DNA of 64,000 nt, taken from contig NZ_JBHLWA010000030.1 in the NCBI RefSeq assembly GCF_042433085.1, positions 1-64,000 on the forward strand. Reading direction: 5' to 3'. Position numbers and translations under genes: made by a program. Below the pieces are notes generated by a model that was given only the letters and a program-made list of their open reading frames with translations, had not been told where the DNA came from and searched no databases. Below, one piece after another: positions 36,781-44,008 of this stretch (the stretch's first letter is position 1; each line of letters starts with the position of its first letter). The DNA comes from Gallibacterium melopsittaci. Lineage in GTDB: Bacteria; Pseudomonadota; Gammaproteobacteria; Enterobacterales; Pasteurellaceae.

Positions 36781-37263
36781 ATGCGTCAAAAAAAAATGGC
36801 TAAATCACTTGATGCCATCGATATCAAAATTCTTAATGAACTCCAGCACAACGGAAAAATTTCTAATATCGAATTATCAAAACGCGTTGGTTTATCACCT
36901 ACTCCTTGTTTAGAACGTGTCAAACGTTTAGAAAAACAAGGTGTAATTATGGGGTATCGCGCATTGCTCAATCCTGAATTACTCGATTCACCACTATTAG
37001 TCATTGTTGAAATTACGCTAGTACGCGGCAAGCCTGATGTCTTTGAAGAATTTAATCGTGCTGTGCAAGATCTAGACGAAATTCAAGAATGTCATCTTGT
37101 TTCTGGTGATTTCGATTATTTATTAAAAACACGTGTAGCCGATATGGCAGCTTATCGTAAATTACTAGGTACTACATTATTACGTTTACCTGGGGTGAAT
37201 GACACACGTACTTATGTGGTGATGGAAGAAGTTAAGCAGACTAATTATCTGTTGTTAAAATAG
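36781..37263 (+). CDS. lrp: Leucine-responsive regulatory protein
   Basis: A 160-residue Lrp/AsnC-family global regulator. The N-terminal helix-turn-helix (about residues 9-60) reads L-D-A-I-D-I-K-I-L-N-E-L-Q and G-L-S-P-T-P-C-L-E-R-V-K-R-L, the E. coli Lrp recognition pattern. The C-terminal RAM domain follows (H-L-V-S-G-D-F-D-Y-L-L-K). Similarity along the whole length fits Lrp itself rather than AsnC. A strong Shine-Dalgarno AAAGG lies upstream. Confidence 0.92.
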   Translation: MRQKKMAKSLDAIDIKILNELQHNGKISNIELSKRVGLSPTPCLERVKRLEKQGVIMGYRALLNPELLDSPLLVIVEITLVRGKPDVFEEFNRAVQDLDEIQECHLVSGDFDYLLKTRVADMAAYRKLLGTTLLRLPGVNDTRTYVVMEEVKQTNYLLLK

Positions 37264-37500
37264 TCAAAACGAATAGCAGCCCTCGCTTACTACAATCAAA
37301 ATATAAATTCTTGCAACTCATCCTAGCCTTCTTCAATCCTGAAGGAGAGGGCTGGGAGAAAAAAGGTTGATCACAAAAGATATTCTCGTACATTTAGTCA
37401 TTATTAGTTAATATTTGACTTTGAATTTAGGTTTGTCATCCGTTTAAATGAGCTATAAAACAGCCCATTTTTCCAATAACTCTATATAGCTTCACTCATT
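37264..37500. other. Gap between lrp and the next gene
   Basis: No gene is seen in this 237-bp gap. A short imperfect repeat pairs CAGCCCTC (37277) or AGCCTTCTTCAATCC (37327) with GGAGAGGGCTGGGAG (37343). A second imperfect hairpin near 37446-37471 (GAGCTATAAAACAGCCC then ATTTTTCC) may act as a terminator. Promoter elements for the downstream gene cannot be fixed. Confidence 0.4.
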
Positions 37501-37953
37501 ATGAAATATTGTAAAATCGTACTATATCTATTTACATTTATCCTGATGACATTTCTTACGATATATACTGGCTCTCGTTATTTACGTTTCTATATTGAAC
37601 CAAGTGCAAAAAACCTAGCTTATGCCAATAAAATTAATGTTGAACACTGTGGTAAGGGAAGAAAGTATACTTGTTATTCTGCTTTTTTAATATATCAAGT
37701 TAATGGACAAGTATTTACTTCAGAAAAGACAGATTTAACATATCAACAAGCAGACATATTAAGACAACAACAAGGTATTAAAGTAACCTACCTTATCAAT
37801 CAACCCTCTATCATTATTCATGAAGGATATTCTGATAAGCAATTTTTTTGGTTCTTTCTTAGTATAATATTGTTATGTCTATTTACACCGATTGTATATT
37901 TCTATCGCAAATGGAAAAAACCACCATCCAATATCACAGATACTTCAACTTAA
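37501..37953 (+). CDS. Two-span membrane protein of unknown function
   Basis: A 150-residue protein with a membrane helix at about residues 5-26 and another at about 118-137. They flank a periplasmic domain of about 90 residues that contains two cysteines (E-H-C-G-K-G-R-K-Y-T-C-Y). The domain layout resembles DUF3592 proteins, which also have a beta-rich domain between two helices, but I cannot confirm membership. It converges on the reductase gene, with a shared terminator at 37960-37981. Confidence 0.65.
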   Translation: MKYCKIVLYLFTFILMTFLTIYTGSRYLRFYIEPSAKNLAYANKINVEHCGKGRKYTCYSAFLIYQVNGQVFTSEKTDLTYQQADILRQQQGIKVTYLINQPSIIIHEGYSDKQFFWFFLSIILLCLFTPIVYFYRKWKKPPSNITDTST

Positions 37954-37959
37954 AAAAAT

Positions 37960-37981
37960 GTCGGATACAACTGTATCCGAC
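37960..37981. terminator. Hairpin between convergent genes
   Basis: The 10-bp perfect stem GTCGGATACA/TGTATCCGAC has a 2-base loop. On the minus strand it is followed by ATTTTTTTAAG, so it is a good terminator for the reductase gene. Confidence 0.75.
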
Positions 37982-37993
37982 TTATACATACAA

Positions 37994-39055
37994 CTACATA
38001 AAGCCACGTTGATATTGGCGAGGAATATCATTAATTGGTGAACTGTCACTGGCATTTTGCTCATATTGTGCATTTAACACCCAATATGGATCTCGCAATA
38101 AACCTCTACCAATAGCAACTAAATCCGCATCACCACTACCAATTACGAAATCTGCTAAGGCAGGATCATCTAACATTCCAACAGCAATCACAGGTAAATT
38201 CGTTGCTTGTTTTACTTTACGAGCTAAATAAACTTGATAACCTGCAGCAAATTGTGGATGCTTACCTTCAACTAATGCACCATTACCACCACCGCTCACA
38301 TGAATCATATCTACCCCAGCAGCTGCGAAGCGTTTCGCCACCTCAACTCCGTAATCACTATCAAATCCATTCGCTGAGTATTCTTGTGCAGAAATACGGA
38401 TAACTAATGGCATATCTTCTGGCATTACTGCCTTAACAGCTTTAATGACTTGCTCACCAAATAACATTTTATCTTGTCCATATTCATCTTGGCGTTGATT
38501 AGATTTTGGCGAATAGAATTGATGAATTAAATAACCATGAGCACCATGTAATTCAATTAAATCAAAACCTGCTTCCACTGCTCTTTTTACTGAATCTTGG
38601 AATGCTTGGATAATCTCTTGAATTTCTACTTTACTTAATCCCCGTGGTGTTTTTAAGTTTTGTCCAGGATAATCTAAATCTCCATAATGAATCGCTGAAG
38701 GTGCAACGACATCATCACAATCTTGTGCTTTACGTCCAGCATGACCAATTTGAATCCCTATTTTGGCACCTTGTGCATGCACTGCATCAACAATACGCTT
38801 AAATGCATCACGTTGCTGATCATTCCATAAACCTAAGCAATGAGGTGTAATACGTCCATTAGGTGCAACATTAGTCATTTCCACAATAATTAATCCTACA
38901 CCCCCAATAGCTCGTGATGTATAGTGTACAAAATGCCAATCATTAGGTACACCATCGACCGCACTATATTGGCACATAGGCGGCATCACAATCCGATTAC
39001 GTAATGTTAAATTTTTAATTGCAAACGGCTGCGTAAAATAACGAAACTTTGCCAT
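37994..39055 (-). CDS. Old-yellow-enzyme family NADPH:flavin oxidoreductase (YqjM/NamA type)
   Basis: A 353-residue FMN-dependent ene-reductase. The N-terminus N-R-I-V-M-P-P-M-C-Q-Y-S carries the YqjM-class redox-tuning cysteine and tyrosine. I-Q-I-G-H-A-G-R-K-A and F-D-L-I-E-L-H-G-A-H-G-Y-L-I-H-Q-F are the flavin and substrate-binding signatures. It probably reduces alpha,beta-unsaturated carbonyls or nitro compounds, as YqjM does. A palindrome at 39085-39102 just upstream suggests a local repressor. Confidence 0.9.
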   Translation of the reverse strand: MAKFRYFTQPFAIKNLTLRNRIVMPPMCQYSAVDGVPNDWHFVHYTSRAIGGVGLIIVEMTNVAPNGRITPHCLGLWNDQQRDAFKRIVDAVHAQGAKIGIQIGHAGRKAQDCDDVVAPSAIHYGDLDYPGQNLKTPRGLSKVEIQEIIQAFQDSVKRAVEAGFDLIELHGAHGYLIHQFYSPKSNQRQDEYGQDKMLFGEQVIKAVKAVMPEDMPLVIRISAQEYSANGFDSDYGVEVAKRFAAAGVDMIHVSGGGNGALVEGKHPQFAAGYQVYLARKVKQATNLPVIAVGMLDDPALADFVIGSGDADLVAIGRGLLRDPYWVLNAQYEQNASDSSPINDIPRQYQRGFM

Positions 39056-39084
39056 AAAAAACTCCTTATAAGTAATTAATAAAG

Positions 39085-39102
39085 TAATAACGTCCGTTAT
39101 TA
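39085..39102. promoter_or_regulatory. Palindromic operator candidate upstream of the OYE reductase
   Basis: TAATAACG-TC-CGTTATTA is an 8-bp perfect inverted repeat. On the minus strand it abuts a TATAAT -10 element and lies 30 bp before the gene start, where a TetR/MarR-type repressor such as NemR could bind. No such regulator is seen nearby. Confidence 0.5.
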
Positions 39103-39352
39103 TACGATAAGAAATTACCTATTCATTAATCCATTTCTCTTATCAATATAATTGTTATTTTATTTAAAATGATTCTTATCGAATGCAAATTTGATTGATA
39201 AAGAAAATAAAAGAGTTTTTTGTCTATTTTTTTAGCCAATTATTCATTTACATTACATTATTTTTTATTTTTGTGAATTTATTCACAGTTCTATCTATAA
39301 ACCTTACTTATAATTAAATAGTATTTTTACCTATATTAAGGAGTAATAACTT

Positions 39353-40387
39353 ATGCGTTTATCCACTTCTCTTAAACTTTCTGCAATTGCAGTTAGTACT
39401 ATATTATTAGCTTCAACTGCACAAGCAGCAGGTCGCCTTGTTGTTTACTGTAGTGCCACTAATGAATTATGTGAAACTGAAACTCAAGAATTTTCTAAAA
39501 AATATGATGTAAAAACGTCTTTTATCCGTAATGGTTCTGGTAGTACTTTTGCTAAAGTAGAAGCTGAAAAAAATAATCCTCAAGCCGATGTTTGGTACGG
39601 TGGTACATTTGATCCACAATCTCAAGCAGGGGAACTTGGTCTACTCCAACCTTATCAATCACCAAATCTTTCCCAAATTGTCGAAAAATTCCGTGACCCT
39701 GGTAAAGTAAAAGGTAATTTATCTTCTGCTATTTATATGGGTATTTTAGGTTTCGGGGTAAATACTGAACGTTTAGCAAAACTTGGCATTAAAGATGTGC
39801 CTAAATGTTGGAGCGATTTATTAGATCCTCGCTTAAAAGGGGAAATCCAAATTGCTGATCCACAAAGTTCTGGTACTGCTTATACTGCGATTGCAACATT
39901 TGTTCAATTATGGGGCGAACCAAAAGCATTTGATTACTTCAAATCTTTAGATAAAAACATCTCTCAATATACCAAATCAGGTATTACCCCATCTCGTAAT
40001 GCAGCTCGTGGAGAAGCGACTATTGGTATTGGTTTCTTACACGACTACGCATTAGAAAAAGAGAAAGGTGCACCATTAGCGTTAATCGTACCTTGTGAAG
40101 GTACTGGTTATGAACTCGGTGGAGTAAGTATCTTAAAAGGTGCAAGAAACTTAGATAATGCGAAATTGTTCGTGGATTGGGTATTATCTAAAGAAGGTCA
40201 AGAGTTGGCTTGGAAAAAAGGTCAATCCTTACAAACTTTAACCAATACAACAGCAGAACAATCTCCAAACGCATTTGATCCAACAAAACTTAATCTTATC
40301 AACTATGATTTTGAAAAATATGGGTCAAGTGATGAAAGAAAACGTCTCATTGATAAGTGGGTTAATGACGTTAAATTAAATAAATAA
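39353..40387 (+). CDS. afuA: AfuA-type periplasmic ABC substrate-binding protein
   Basis: A 344-residue secreted binding protein with signal peptide ending T-A-Q-A. It closely fits AfuA of Actinobacillus, first called a ferric-ion binder and later shown to bind hexose and heptose phosphates. It lacks the paired tyrosines typical of FbpA. The motif A-D-V-W-Y-G-G-T-F-D-P-Q matches this group. The Actinobacillus order afuABC is kept here, but afuB is interrupted. An AAGGAG Shine-Dalgarno precedes the ATG. A possible Fur-like half site lies near 39167-39180. Confidence 0.85.
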   Translation: MRLSTSLKLSAIAVSTILLASTAQAAGRLVVYCSATNELCETETQEFSKKYDVKTSFIRNGSGSTFAKVEAEKNNPQADVWYGGTFDPQSQAGELGLLQPYQSPNLSQIVEKFRDPGKVKGNLSSAIYMGILGFGVNTERLAKLGIKDVPKCWSDLLDPRLKGEIQIADPQSSGTAYTAIATFVQLWGEPKAFDYFKSLDKNISQYTKSGITPSRNAARGEATIGIGFLHDYALEKEKGAPLALIVPCEGTGYELGGVSILKGARNLDNAKLFVDWVLSKEGQELAWKKGQSLQTLTNTTAEQSPNAFDPTKLNLINYDFEKYGSSDERKRLIDKWVNDVKLNK

Positions 40388-40398
40388 TAAGTAAGATA

Positions 40399-40428
40399 AA
40401 TAGCTATGGTTCACTTACCATAGCTATT
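40399..40428. promoter_or_regulatory. Intercistronic hairpin between afuA and afuB
   Basis: The 12-bp perfect stem AATAGCTATGGT/ACCATAGCTATT with a 6-base loop has no T-run after it. It looks like an mRNA-stabilising or attenuating hairpin that would favour binding protein over permease. A second stem, ATAGGGAAT/ATTCCCTAT (40455-40480), lies just before the afuB Shine-Dalgarno. Confidence 0.55.
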
Positions 40429-40499
40429 CCCCATTTACCTATTTTCCTAATTTGATAGGGAATTATTATATATTCCCTATTTCTATTTTGAGAGGTTGT

Positions 40500-40938
40500 A
40501 TGAACTCAACAAAATTTTCATTAAATACCACCACAACCTGGATCTTATTGAGTTTAATCGCTTTCGCGATTTTACCTACTTTTGCATTAGACTATGGTCT
40601 ATTAGAATCGACCTCAGATGAATTTCTTGCTGCAATGGGTTGGCATTCATTTAATCTAAGCTGGTTTTGGTTCTGTTCATTAATTATTTTTTGGATCTTA
40701 CCTCGCCTAGGTTTATCGATCGAAACAGAAGCTAAAACAACACTATTCGCAATCTGTGTAATTAGCTTATTTACCTTTTTCTCTGCCAATATTTATCATC
40801 TAAGTCTAGGTTATTCCATTATTGTCTTAGTAATTACCTTAACCGCAATCGCAACTAATGGTTTAGCAGCATTAAAAATTATGCAAGGCGATAAATTTAT
40901 TATTGCCTCATTGCTCAGCATTATTTTATTAATCTTTT
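40500..40938 (+). pseudogene. afuB: AfuB permease, 5' part, split by the 8-kb insertion
   Basis: This encodes residues 1-146 of the permease plus the first base of codon 147. It has several hydrophobic segments and then L-A-A-L-K-I-M-Q-G-D-K-F before a helix that is cut off at I-L-L-I-F. The frame runs on into the insertion for 14 more codons to a stop. GAGAGG lies upstream of the ATG. Joined to 48952-50567 it restores a 684-residue protein, close to the length of intact AfuB-type fused permeases. On its own this fragment cannot form the transport channel. Confidence 0.88.
40931..40938 (+). repeat. Left copy of the 8-bp target-site duplication
   Basis: AATCTTTT here is repeated exactly at 48944-48951 on the other side of the insertion. 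Eight base pairs is the duplication size known for IS1595-family transposition. Confidence 0.92.
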
Positions 40939-40964
40939 CGGTATTATGTAGCAGTTGCACAAAG
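40939..40964 (+). repeat. Left terminal inverted repeat of the transposon
   Basis: Read inward it starts CGGTATTATGTAGCA, then two mismatched bases, then TGCACAAAG. It pairs with the right repeat at 48918-48943. The afuB frame continues through it and stops at 40982. Confidence 0.92.
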
Positions 40965-40991
40965 AAACCAAAAACTGAATAATCAACCGTA

Positions 40992-41029
40992 AAAAAGCCT
41001 TGAGTGTAGTGATAAGCTCAAGGCTTTTT
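40992..41029. terminator. Bidirectional terminator just inside the transposon
   Basis: The 13-bp perfect stem AAAAAGCCTTGAG/CTCAAGGCTTTTT has a 12-base loop. It would block transcription from the afu promoter entering the element, and transcription from merR leaving it. The next 100 bp to merR hold nothing else recognisable. Confidence 0.85.
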
Positions 41030-41127
41030 AATTTAGGTGATAATCTACTTCAGCCTCTAAAAATAATATTTTTGCAACTTATTGAATGGTTAGTTAAAGA
41101 GATTATATTTGTATCATGGGTAATCTT

Positions 41128-41529
41128 TTATTTTATCTCTCTAATTGCTTTAATTACCTGACAATGTGCTACATCATGTTCTTTACAACCAACAAATTGT
41201 TCTAAAAATTGTTTTACTTGTTGTAATTGTTCAATTTGGTATAGAACCTGTTGTAAGTGTTTTTCTGCTAAGTCATCTGCAATTTGGCACTGATTATTTG
41301 GATCCTCTTGTAATAGACAAAGTTGTTTGATTTCTTCTAAACTAAAGCCAATTGAGCGACAAGTCTTAATAAAGCGGAGTTGTATCAGTTGTTTTTCATT
41401 AAAAATACGGTAGCCATTTTTTTGCCGTTGAGCCGCAGTTATCAGTCCTAATTTTTCATAGTAGCGAATAGTCTCTAAATTGATCCCACTTGCTTTACTT
41501 AATTCATTAATTTTAAAAAATTTATTCAT
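41128..41529 (-). CDS. MerR-family metal-responsive regulator, ZntR-like
   Basis: A 133-residue MerR protein. The N-terminal winged helix (about residues 5-70) reads I-N-E-L-S-K-A-S-G-I-N-L-E-T-I-R-Y-Y-E-K-L-G-L-I. A dimerisation helix follows. The metal-binding residues Cys81, Cys115, His118, His122 and Cys123 align with the ZntR pattern (Cys79, Cys114/115, His119, Cys124), so it probably senses Zn, Cd, Pb or Co. It is divergent from a cation efflux gene across a typical MerR operator. Confidence 0.85.
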   Translation of the reverse strand: MNKFFKINELSKASGINLETIRYYEKLGLITAAQRQKNGYRIFNEKQLIQLRFIKTCRSIGFSLEEIKQLCLLQEDPNNQCQIADDLAEKHLQQVLYQIEQLQQVKQFLEQFVGCKEHDVAHCQVIKAIREIK

Positions 41530-41535
41530 TACCTA

Positions 41536-41566
41536 TTGACCCTGTAATGATTACGGAGTTTATAGT
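41536..41566 (+). promoter_or_regulatory. MerR-type promoter with over-long spacer
   Basis: TTGACC (41536-41541) and TATAGT (41561-41566) are separated by 19 bp that contain a dyad (ACCCTGTAAT/ATTACGGAGT). A 19-20-bp spacer with a dyad is the mark of MerR-activated promoters, so metal should switch on the efflux gene. Confidence 0.8.
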
Positions 41567-41602
41567 TTATTAAATTTTAAATGAAAACTCACGGAGATAA
41601 TC

Positions 41603-42214
41603 ATGTCATGTTCAAATCATTGTCATTCAAATTCTGCTCATTTCTCTTCGCAATACCGTTATACGTTATGGCTTGCGTTTTGGCTAAATTTCATCATGTT
41701 TATTGTTGAAATTGTGACGGGAATAAAATCAGGTTCCACTTCCTTGTTATCAGATAGCCTTGATTTTTTTGGAGATAGTGCAAATTATTTAATAAGTCTG
41801 TATGTTTTGCCTATGGCATTAATCTATCGAGCTAAAGCCTCTCTTATTAAAGGTGCAACAATGGGAGGATTTGGATTATTTATTCTTTTCACCACATTGT
41901 ACCGTTGGTTTTATGGGGATATACCTAATTATAGCCAAATGAGTTTTGTTGGTTCTCTCGCGTTATTGATTAATCTTACAGCAGCATGGGTACTTTATCG
42001 TTTTCGAGACGGCGATAGTAATATGCGTGGTGTCTGGCTTTGTACTCGAAATGATGCTATCGGTAATATTGTGATTGTCTTAGCTGGCGCTGTCGTTTAT
42101 TTTACTCAATCAAAATATCCTGACTTGATTGTTGCTTTTATATTAGCATTTCTTGCGATTCAAGCAGCACGTGAGATTATTTCTCAAGCTTGGAAAGAAT
42201 TGAAGCAATCATAG
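41603..42214 (+). CDS. Short cation diffusion facilitator-like metal efflux protein
   Basis: A 203-residue inner-membrane protein of the cation-efflux type. It has an N-terminal His/Cys stretch (S-C-S-N-H-C-H-S-N-S-A-H) and six likely helices. The metal-site motifs S-D-S-L-D-F-F-G-D in helix 2 and R-N-D-A-I-G-N in helix 5 match the CDF pattern. It lacks the usual C-terminal cytosolic domain, so it belongs to the short CDF type. The divergent MerR gene and its promoter support metal-induced export. GGAG lies upstream of the ATG. Confidence 0.82.
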   Translation: MSCSNHCHSNSAHFSSQYRYTLWLAFWLNFIMFIVEIVTGIKSGSTSLLSDSLDFFGDSANYLISLYVLPMALIYRAKASLIKGATMGGFGLFILFTTLYRWFYGDIPNYSQMSFVGSLALLINLTAAWVLYRFRDGDSNMRGVWLCTRNDAIGNIVIVLAGAVVYFTQSKYPDLIVAFILAFLAIQAAREIISQAWKELKQS

Positions 42215-42256
42215 CACTTTAAGATAAGGTTAATAATATTTACTATAATCAGTATA

Positions 42257-42285
42257 GCGGTCAAATATTGGAAGAATTTGACCGT
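42257..42285. terminator. Terminator after the efflux gene, resembling an inverted uptake-sequence pair
   Basis: The stem GCGGTCAAAT/ATTTGACCG resembles a decayed pair of Haemophilus-type uptake sequences, which often serve as terminators. The motif is not the intact core AAGTGCGGT. A minus-strand coding-like tail (F-V-K-D-N-K-L-E-N-V-N-V-P-K-E-G-D-I-L-K-F then TAG) lies at about 42300-42366 and looks like a gene end fragment. Confidence 0.5.
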
Positions 42286-42371
42286 ACTTTGCTTACTAGA
42301 ATTTCAATATATCGCCTTCTTTTGGTACATTGACATTTTCTAATTTATTGTCTTTTACAAATTGTCACATC

Positions 42372-42557
42372 TCACCAGAGGTAACTGTAACGTGGTTTAT
42401 CAGATTCTTCTTGTTGCTCCATAACATCATCCCAAGGCAACCCCTCTTCATTTTCCAATGCTAACCAAATTGTATCATCTTGTACGGAATCGTGAGTATT
42501 ATCCATTTCATAATCAAAATGAATATCTTGTATATCAATAACAATGATAGATTTCAT
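42372..42557 (-). CDS. Small acidic protein of unknown function, transposase-linked
   Basis: A 61-residue acidic protein (MKSIIVIDIQDIHFDYEMDN at the start, many D/E residues, C-terminus Y-S-Y-L-W). A very good Shine-Dalgarno (GGGAGGT) lies nine bases before the ATG. It begins 24 bp after the stop of transposase 1 on the same strand, so they form one transcript. I recognise no family. Confidence 0.55.
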   Translation of the reverse strand: MKSIIVIDIQDIHFDYEMDNTHDSVQDDTIWLALENEEGLPWDDVMEQQEESDKPRYSYLW

Positions 42558-42581
42558 AGTAAATATACCTCCCTTTTTCTA

Positions 42582-43640
42582 TTAAGCTGCTATATGGTAT
42601 TGTTGATTATCACTTAGACTTGATACCCCAAAGGAAACGGGCGGTCTTTTATTACCTTGCCAATAGCCGACGAAATGGCGTGATGGCGGACAACTTAAGC
42701 ATTTATTGAGTAGTTCATTGAATTTCTCTTGAATACTTTTACGGCGTTCATCTTCTCGCCAAGCGATTTCATTTGCATAGTGAATAAGATAGCGGTTACT
42801 CATTCGGTGGTGTATTCCTGTAATCATTCTTCGTAACCGAGCAAAAAACGATTCGGCAAGGTTGTTGGTAATACCGTCTATTGAGCAGTATTCTTGTGAG
42901 TGATTTACTCGTTCTAGTTGATAATGCAAAGTAAGGCTATCGTAAGCTGGATTTTCATCAGCACAAATTGTGCTATTTGGTTTCACCAATGTATGCGTTA
43001 GGGCTAGGATGTCTTGGGTATTTTCTTCCTTAATAAGCGCTACAATACTTCTATCCGCACCTTGAATCCTATTCTGATTAGCTGCACGTTGGCGGAATAC
43101 CATTACACAAGACTTGTCTTTGCGTTGATTGCGTTTTGCTCGTCTATCAATACGTTTATGTTTGAAGTTCTTCGGGCGAAGATAGTAATTCACATAACAA
43201 CCATCTATATGAACTTCGCCCGAAAGTGCGGTTAAATCTTTAGTGAGATTAAGCGATTCTCTGAATTTATGCAGAAGAACCCAAGCTGTTTTATATTGCA
43301 CATTGAGCTTATGTGAAAGCGCAACGGCAGACAATCCTTTACTCTCGGTAGTAAATAGATATAGGGCAATAAGAATTTGCCTTAGTGATAATTTATGGGA
43401 TTGGAAAATGGTACCTGTCGTAATTGAAAAGCGAGTGTGACAATGCTTACATTGCCATTGTTGGCGGGTTTTAATGAAGTAGGCAAAATGACGAATACCG
43501 CAACGAGGGCAAACTTGCTCTTCTTCTGTTCCCCATCGGGCCTTTTTGAGTAGAGCCATTATTTCTGTATCAGCAAGCCCAGCCACTTGTATCAGTGACA
43601 AGCGGCGAGCTTTTGCAGATAACAGGAAATGCTGTGCCAT
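42582..43640 (-). CDS. IS1595-family (ISXO2-type) transposase 1
   Basis: A 352-residue DDE transposase. The N-terminal zinc-ribbon domain (C-P-R-C-G...C-K-H-C) is followed by a helix-turn-helix region (S-A-V-A-L-S-H-K-L-N-V-Q-Y-K-T-A-W). The catalytic core has D in E-V-H-I-D-G-C-Y-V, a second acidic residue in I-C-A-D-E-N-P, and N-N-L-A-E-S-F-F-A-R-L. It shares this layout with transposase 2 at about a third of residues but is clearly a separate element. The start at 43640 (MAQHFLL) matches transposase 2. USS core AAGTGCGGT lies in the gene near 43217. Confidence 0.88.
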   Translation of the reverse strand: MAQHFLLSAKARRLSLIQVAGLADTEIMALLKKARWGTEEEQVCPRCGIRHFAYFIKTRQQWQCKHCHTRFSITTGTIFQSHKLSLRQILIALYLFTTESKGLSAVALSHKLNVQYKTAWVLLHKFRESLNLTKDLTALSGEVHIDGCYVNYYLRPKNFKHKRIDRRAKRNQRKDKSCVMVFRQRAANQNRIQGADRSIVALIKEENTQDILALTHTLVKPNSTICADENPAYDSLTLHYQLERVNHSQEYCSIDGITNNLAESFFARLRRMITGIHHRMSNRYLIHYANEIAWREDERRKSIQEKFNELLNKCLSCPPSRHFVGYWQGNKRPPVSFGVSSLSDNQQYHIAA

Positions 43641-43649
43641 AAAAACAAA

Positions 43650-43725
43650 AGTCCCTTTATTACAACTTTCGATTTTCCAAGCCTTTTTAGGCTTAAAAAC
43701 AATCAAAAACTGTAATAAAGGGACT
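43650..43725. repeat. 15-bp inverted repeat over the transposase 1 start region
   Basis: AGTCCCTTTATTACA (43650-43664) and TGTAATAAAGGGACT (43711-43725) are perfect inverted copies, 46 bp apart. The inner copy carries the likely Shine-Dalgarno AAAGGGAC of transposase 1. The outer copy is probably near the right terminus of that insertion sequence, which may reach CCG at 43733. RNA reading in from outside would fold and hide the start site. The element's left end and target duplication could not be found. Confidence 0.6.
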
Positions 43726-43733
43726 ATTATCCG

Positions 43734-43972
43734 TGCCGAAAATGGTAGTTGTAAGGGAGGGCTATGTCAAGCGAAATTTTTAAACAGAAATCAGAATGTC
43801 TGTCAAGTTATTTTTAATAAATATTGCAAAATAATTTTAAGTTTTTGATAAAGAAAGATTATTTTTTAGGAATAATGAGTTATATTTATGATATTTACCT
43901 AGTTCGTTTGCTTTATTTTTAATCAGTTTTAATTTAATAAGCTGGATAAATAATGAGCAATTTTAATATTAA
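43734..43972. other. AT-rich gap inside the transposon
   Basis: No gene or repeat with support is seen in these 239 bases. The sequence is very A/T-rich. A plus-strand frame across the transposase start region has no coding features. Confidence 0.4.
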
Positions 43973-43990
43973 GCCACCCCAAAGGGTGGC
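43973..43990 (-). terminator. Terminator after the lipoprotein gene
   Basis: The 7-bp stem GCCACCC/GGGTGGC with a 4-base loop. On the minus strand it is followed by TTAATATTAAAATT, with modest T content. Confidence 0.65.
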
Positions 43991-44008
43991 AACAAAGAAA
44001 AATTAGCA

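Noticed and set aside
39167..39180. Fur box upstream of afuA
   Set aside because: AAATGATTCTTATC resembles part of a Fur site, but only one half fits. AfuA-type proteins are also now linked to sugar phosphates, so iron control is not supported.
42257..42285. Intact inverted pair of Haemophilus uptake sequences
   Set aside because: The cores are altered (TATAGCGGT and ACCGTACTT), so neither half is the functional AAGTGCGGT.
43546..43848. Plus-strand 100-residue ORF across the transposase 1 start
   Set aside because: It is antisense to the transposase and its repeat, with no coding features of its own.
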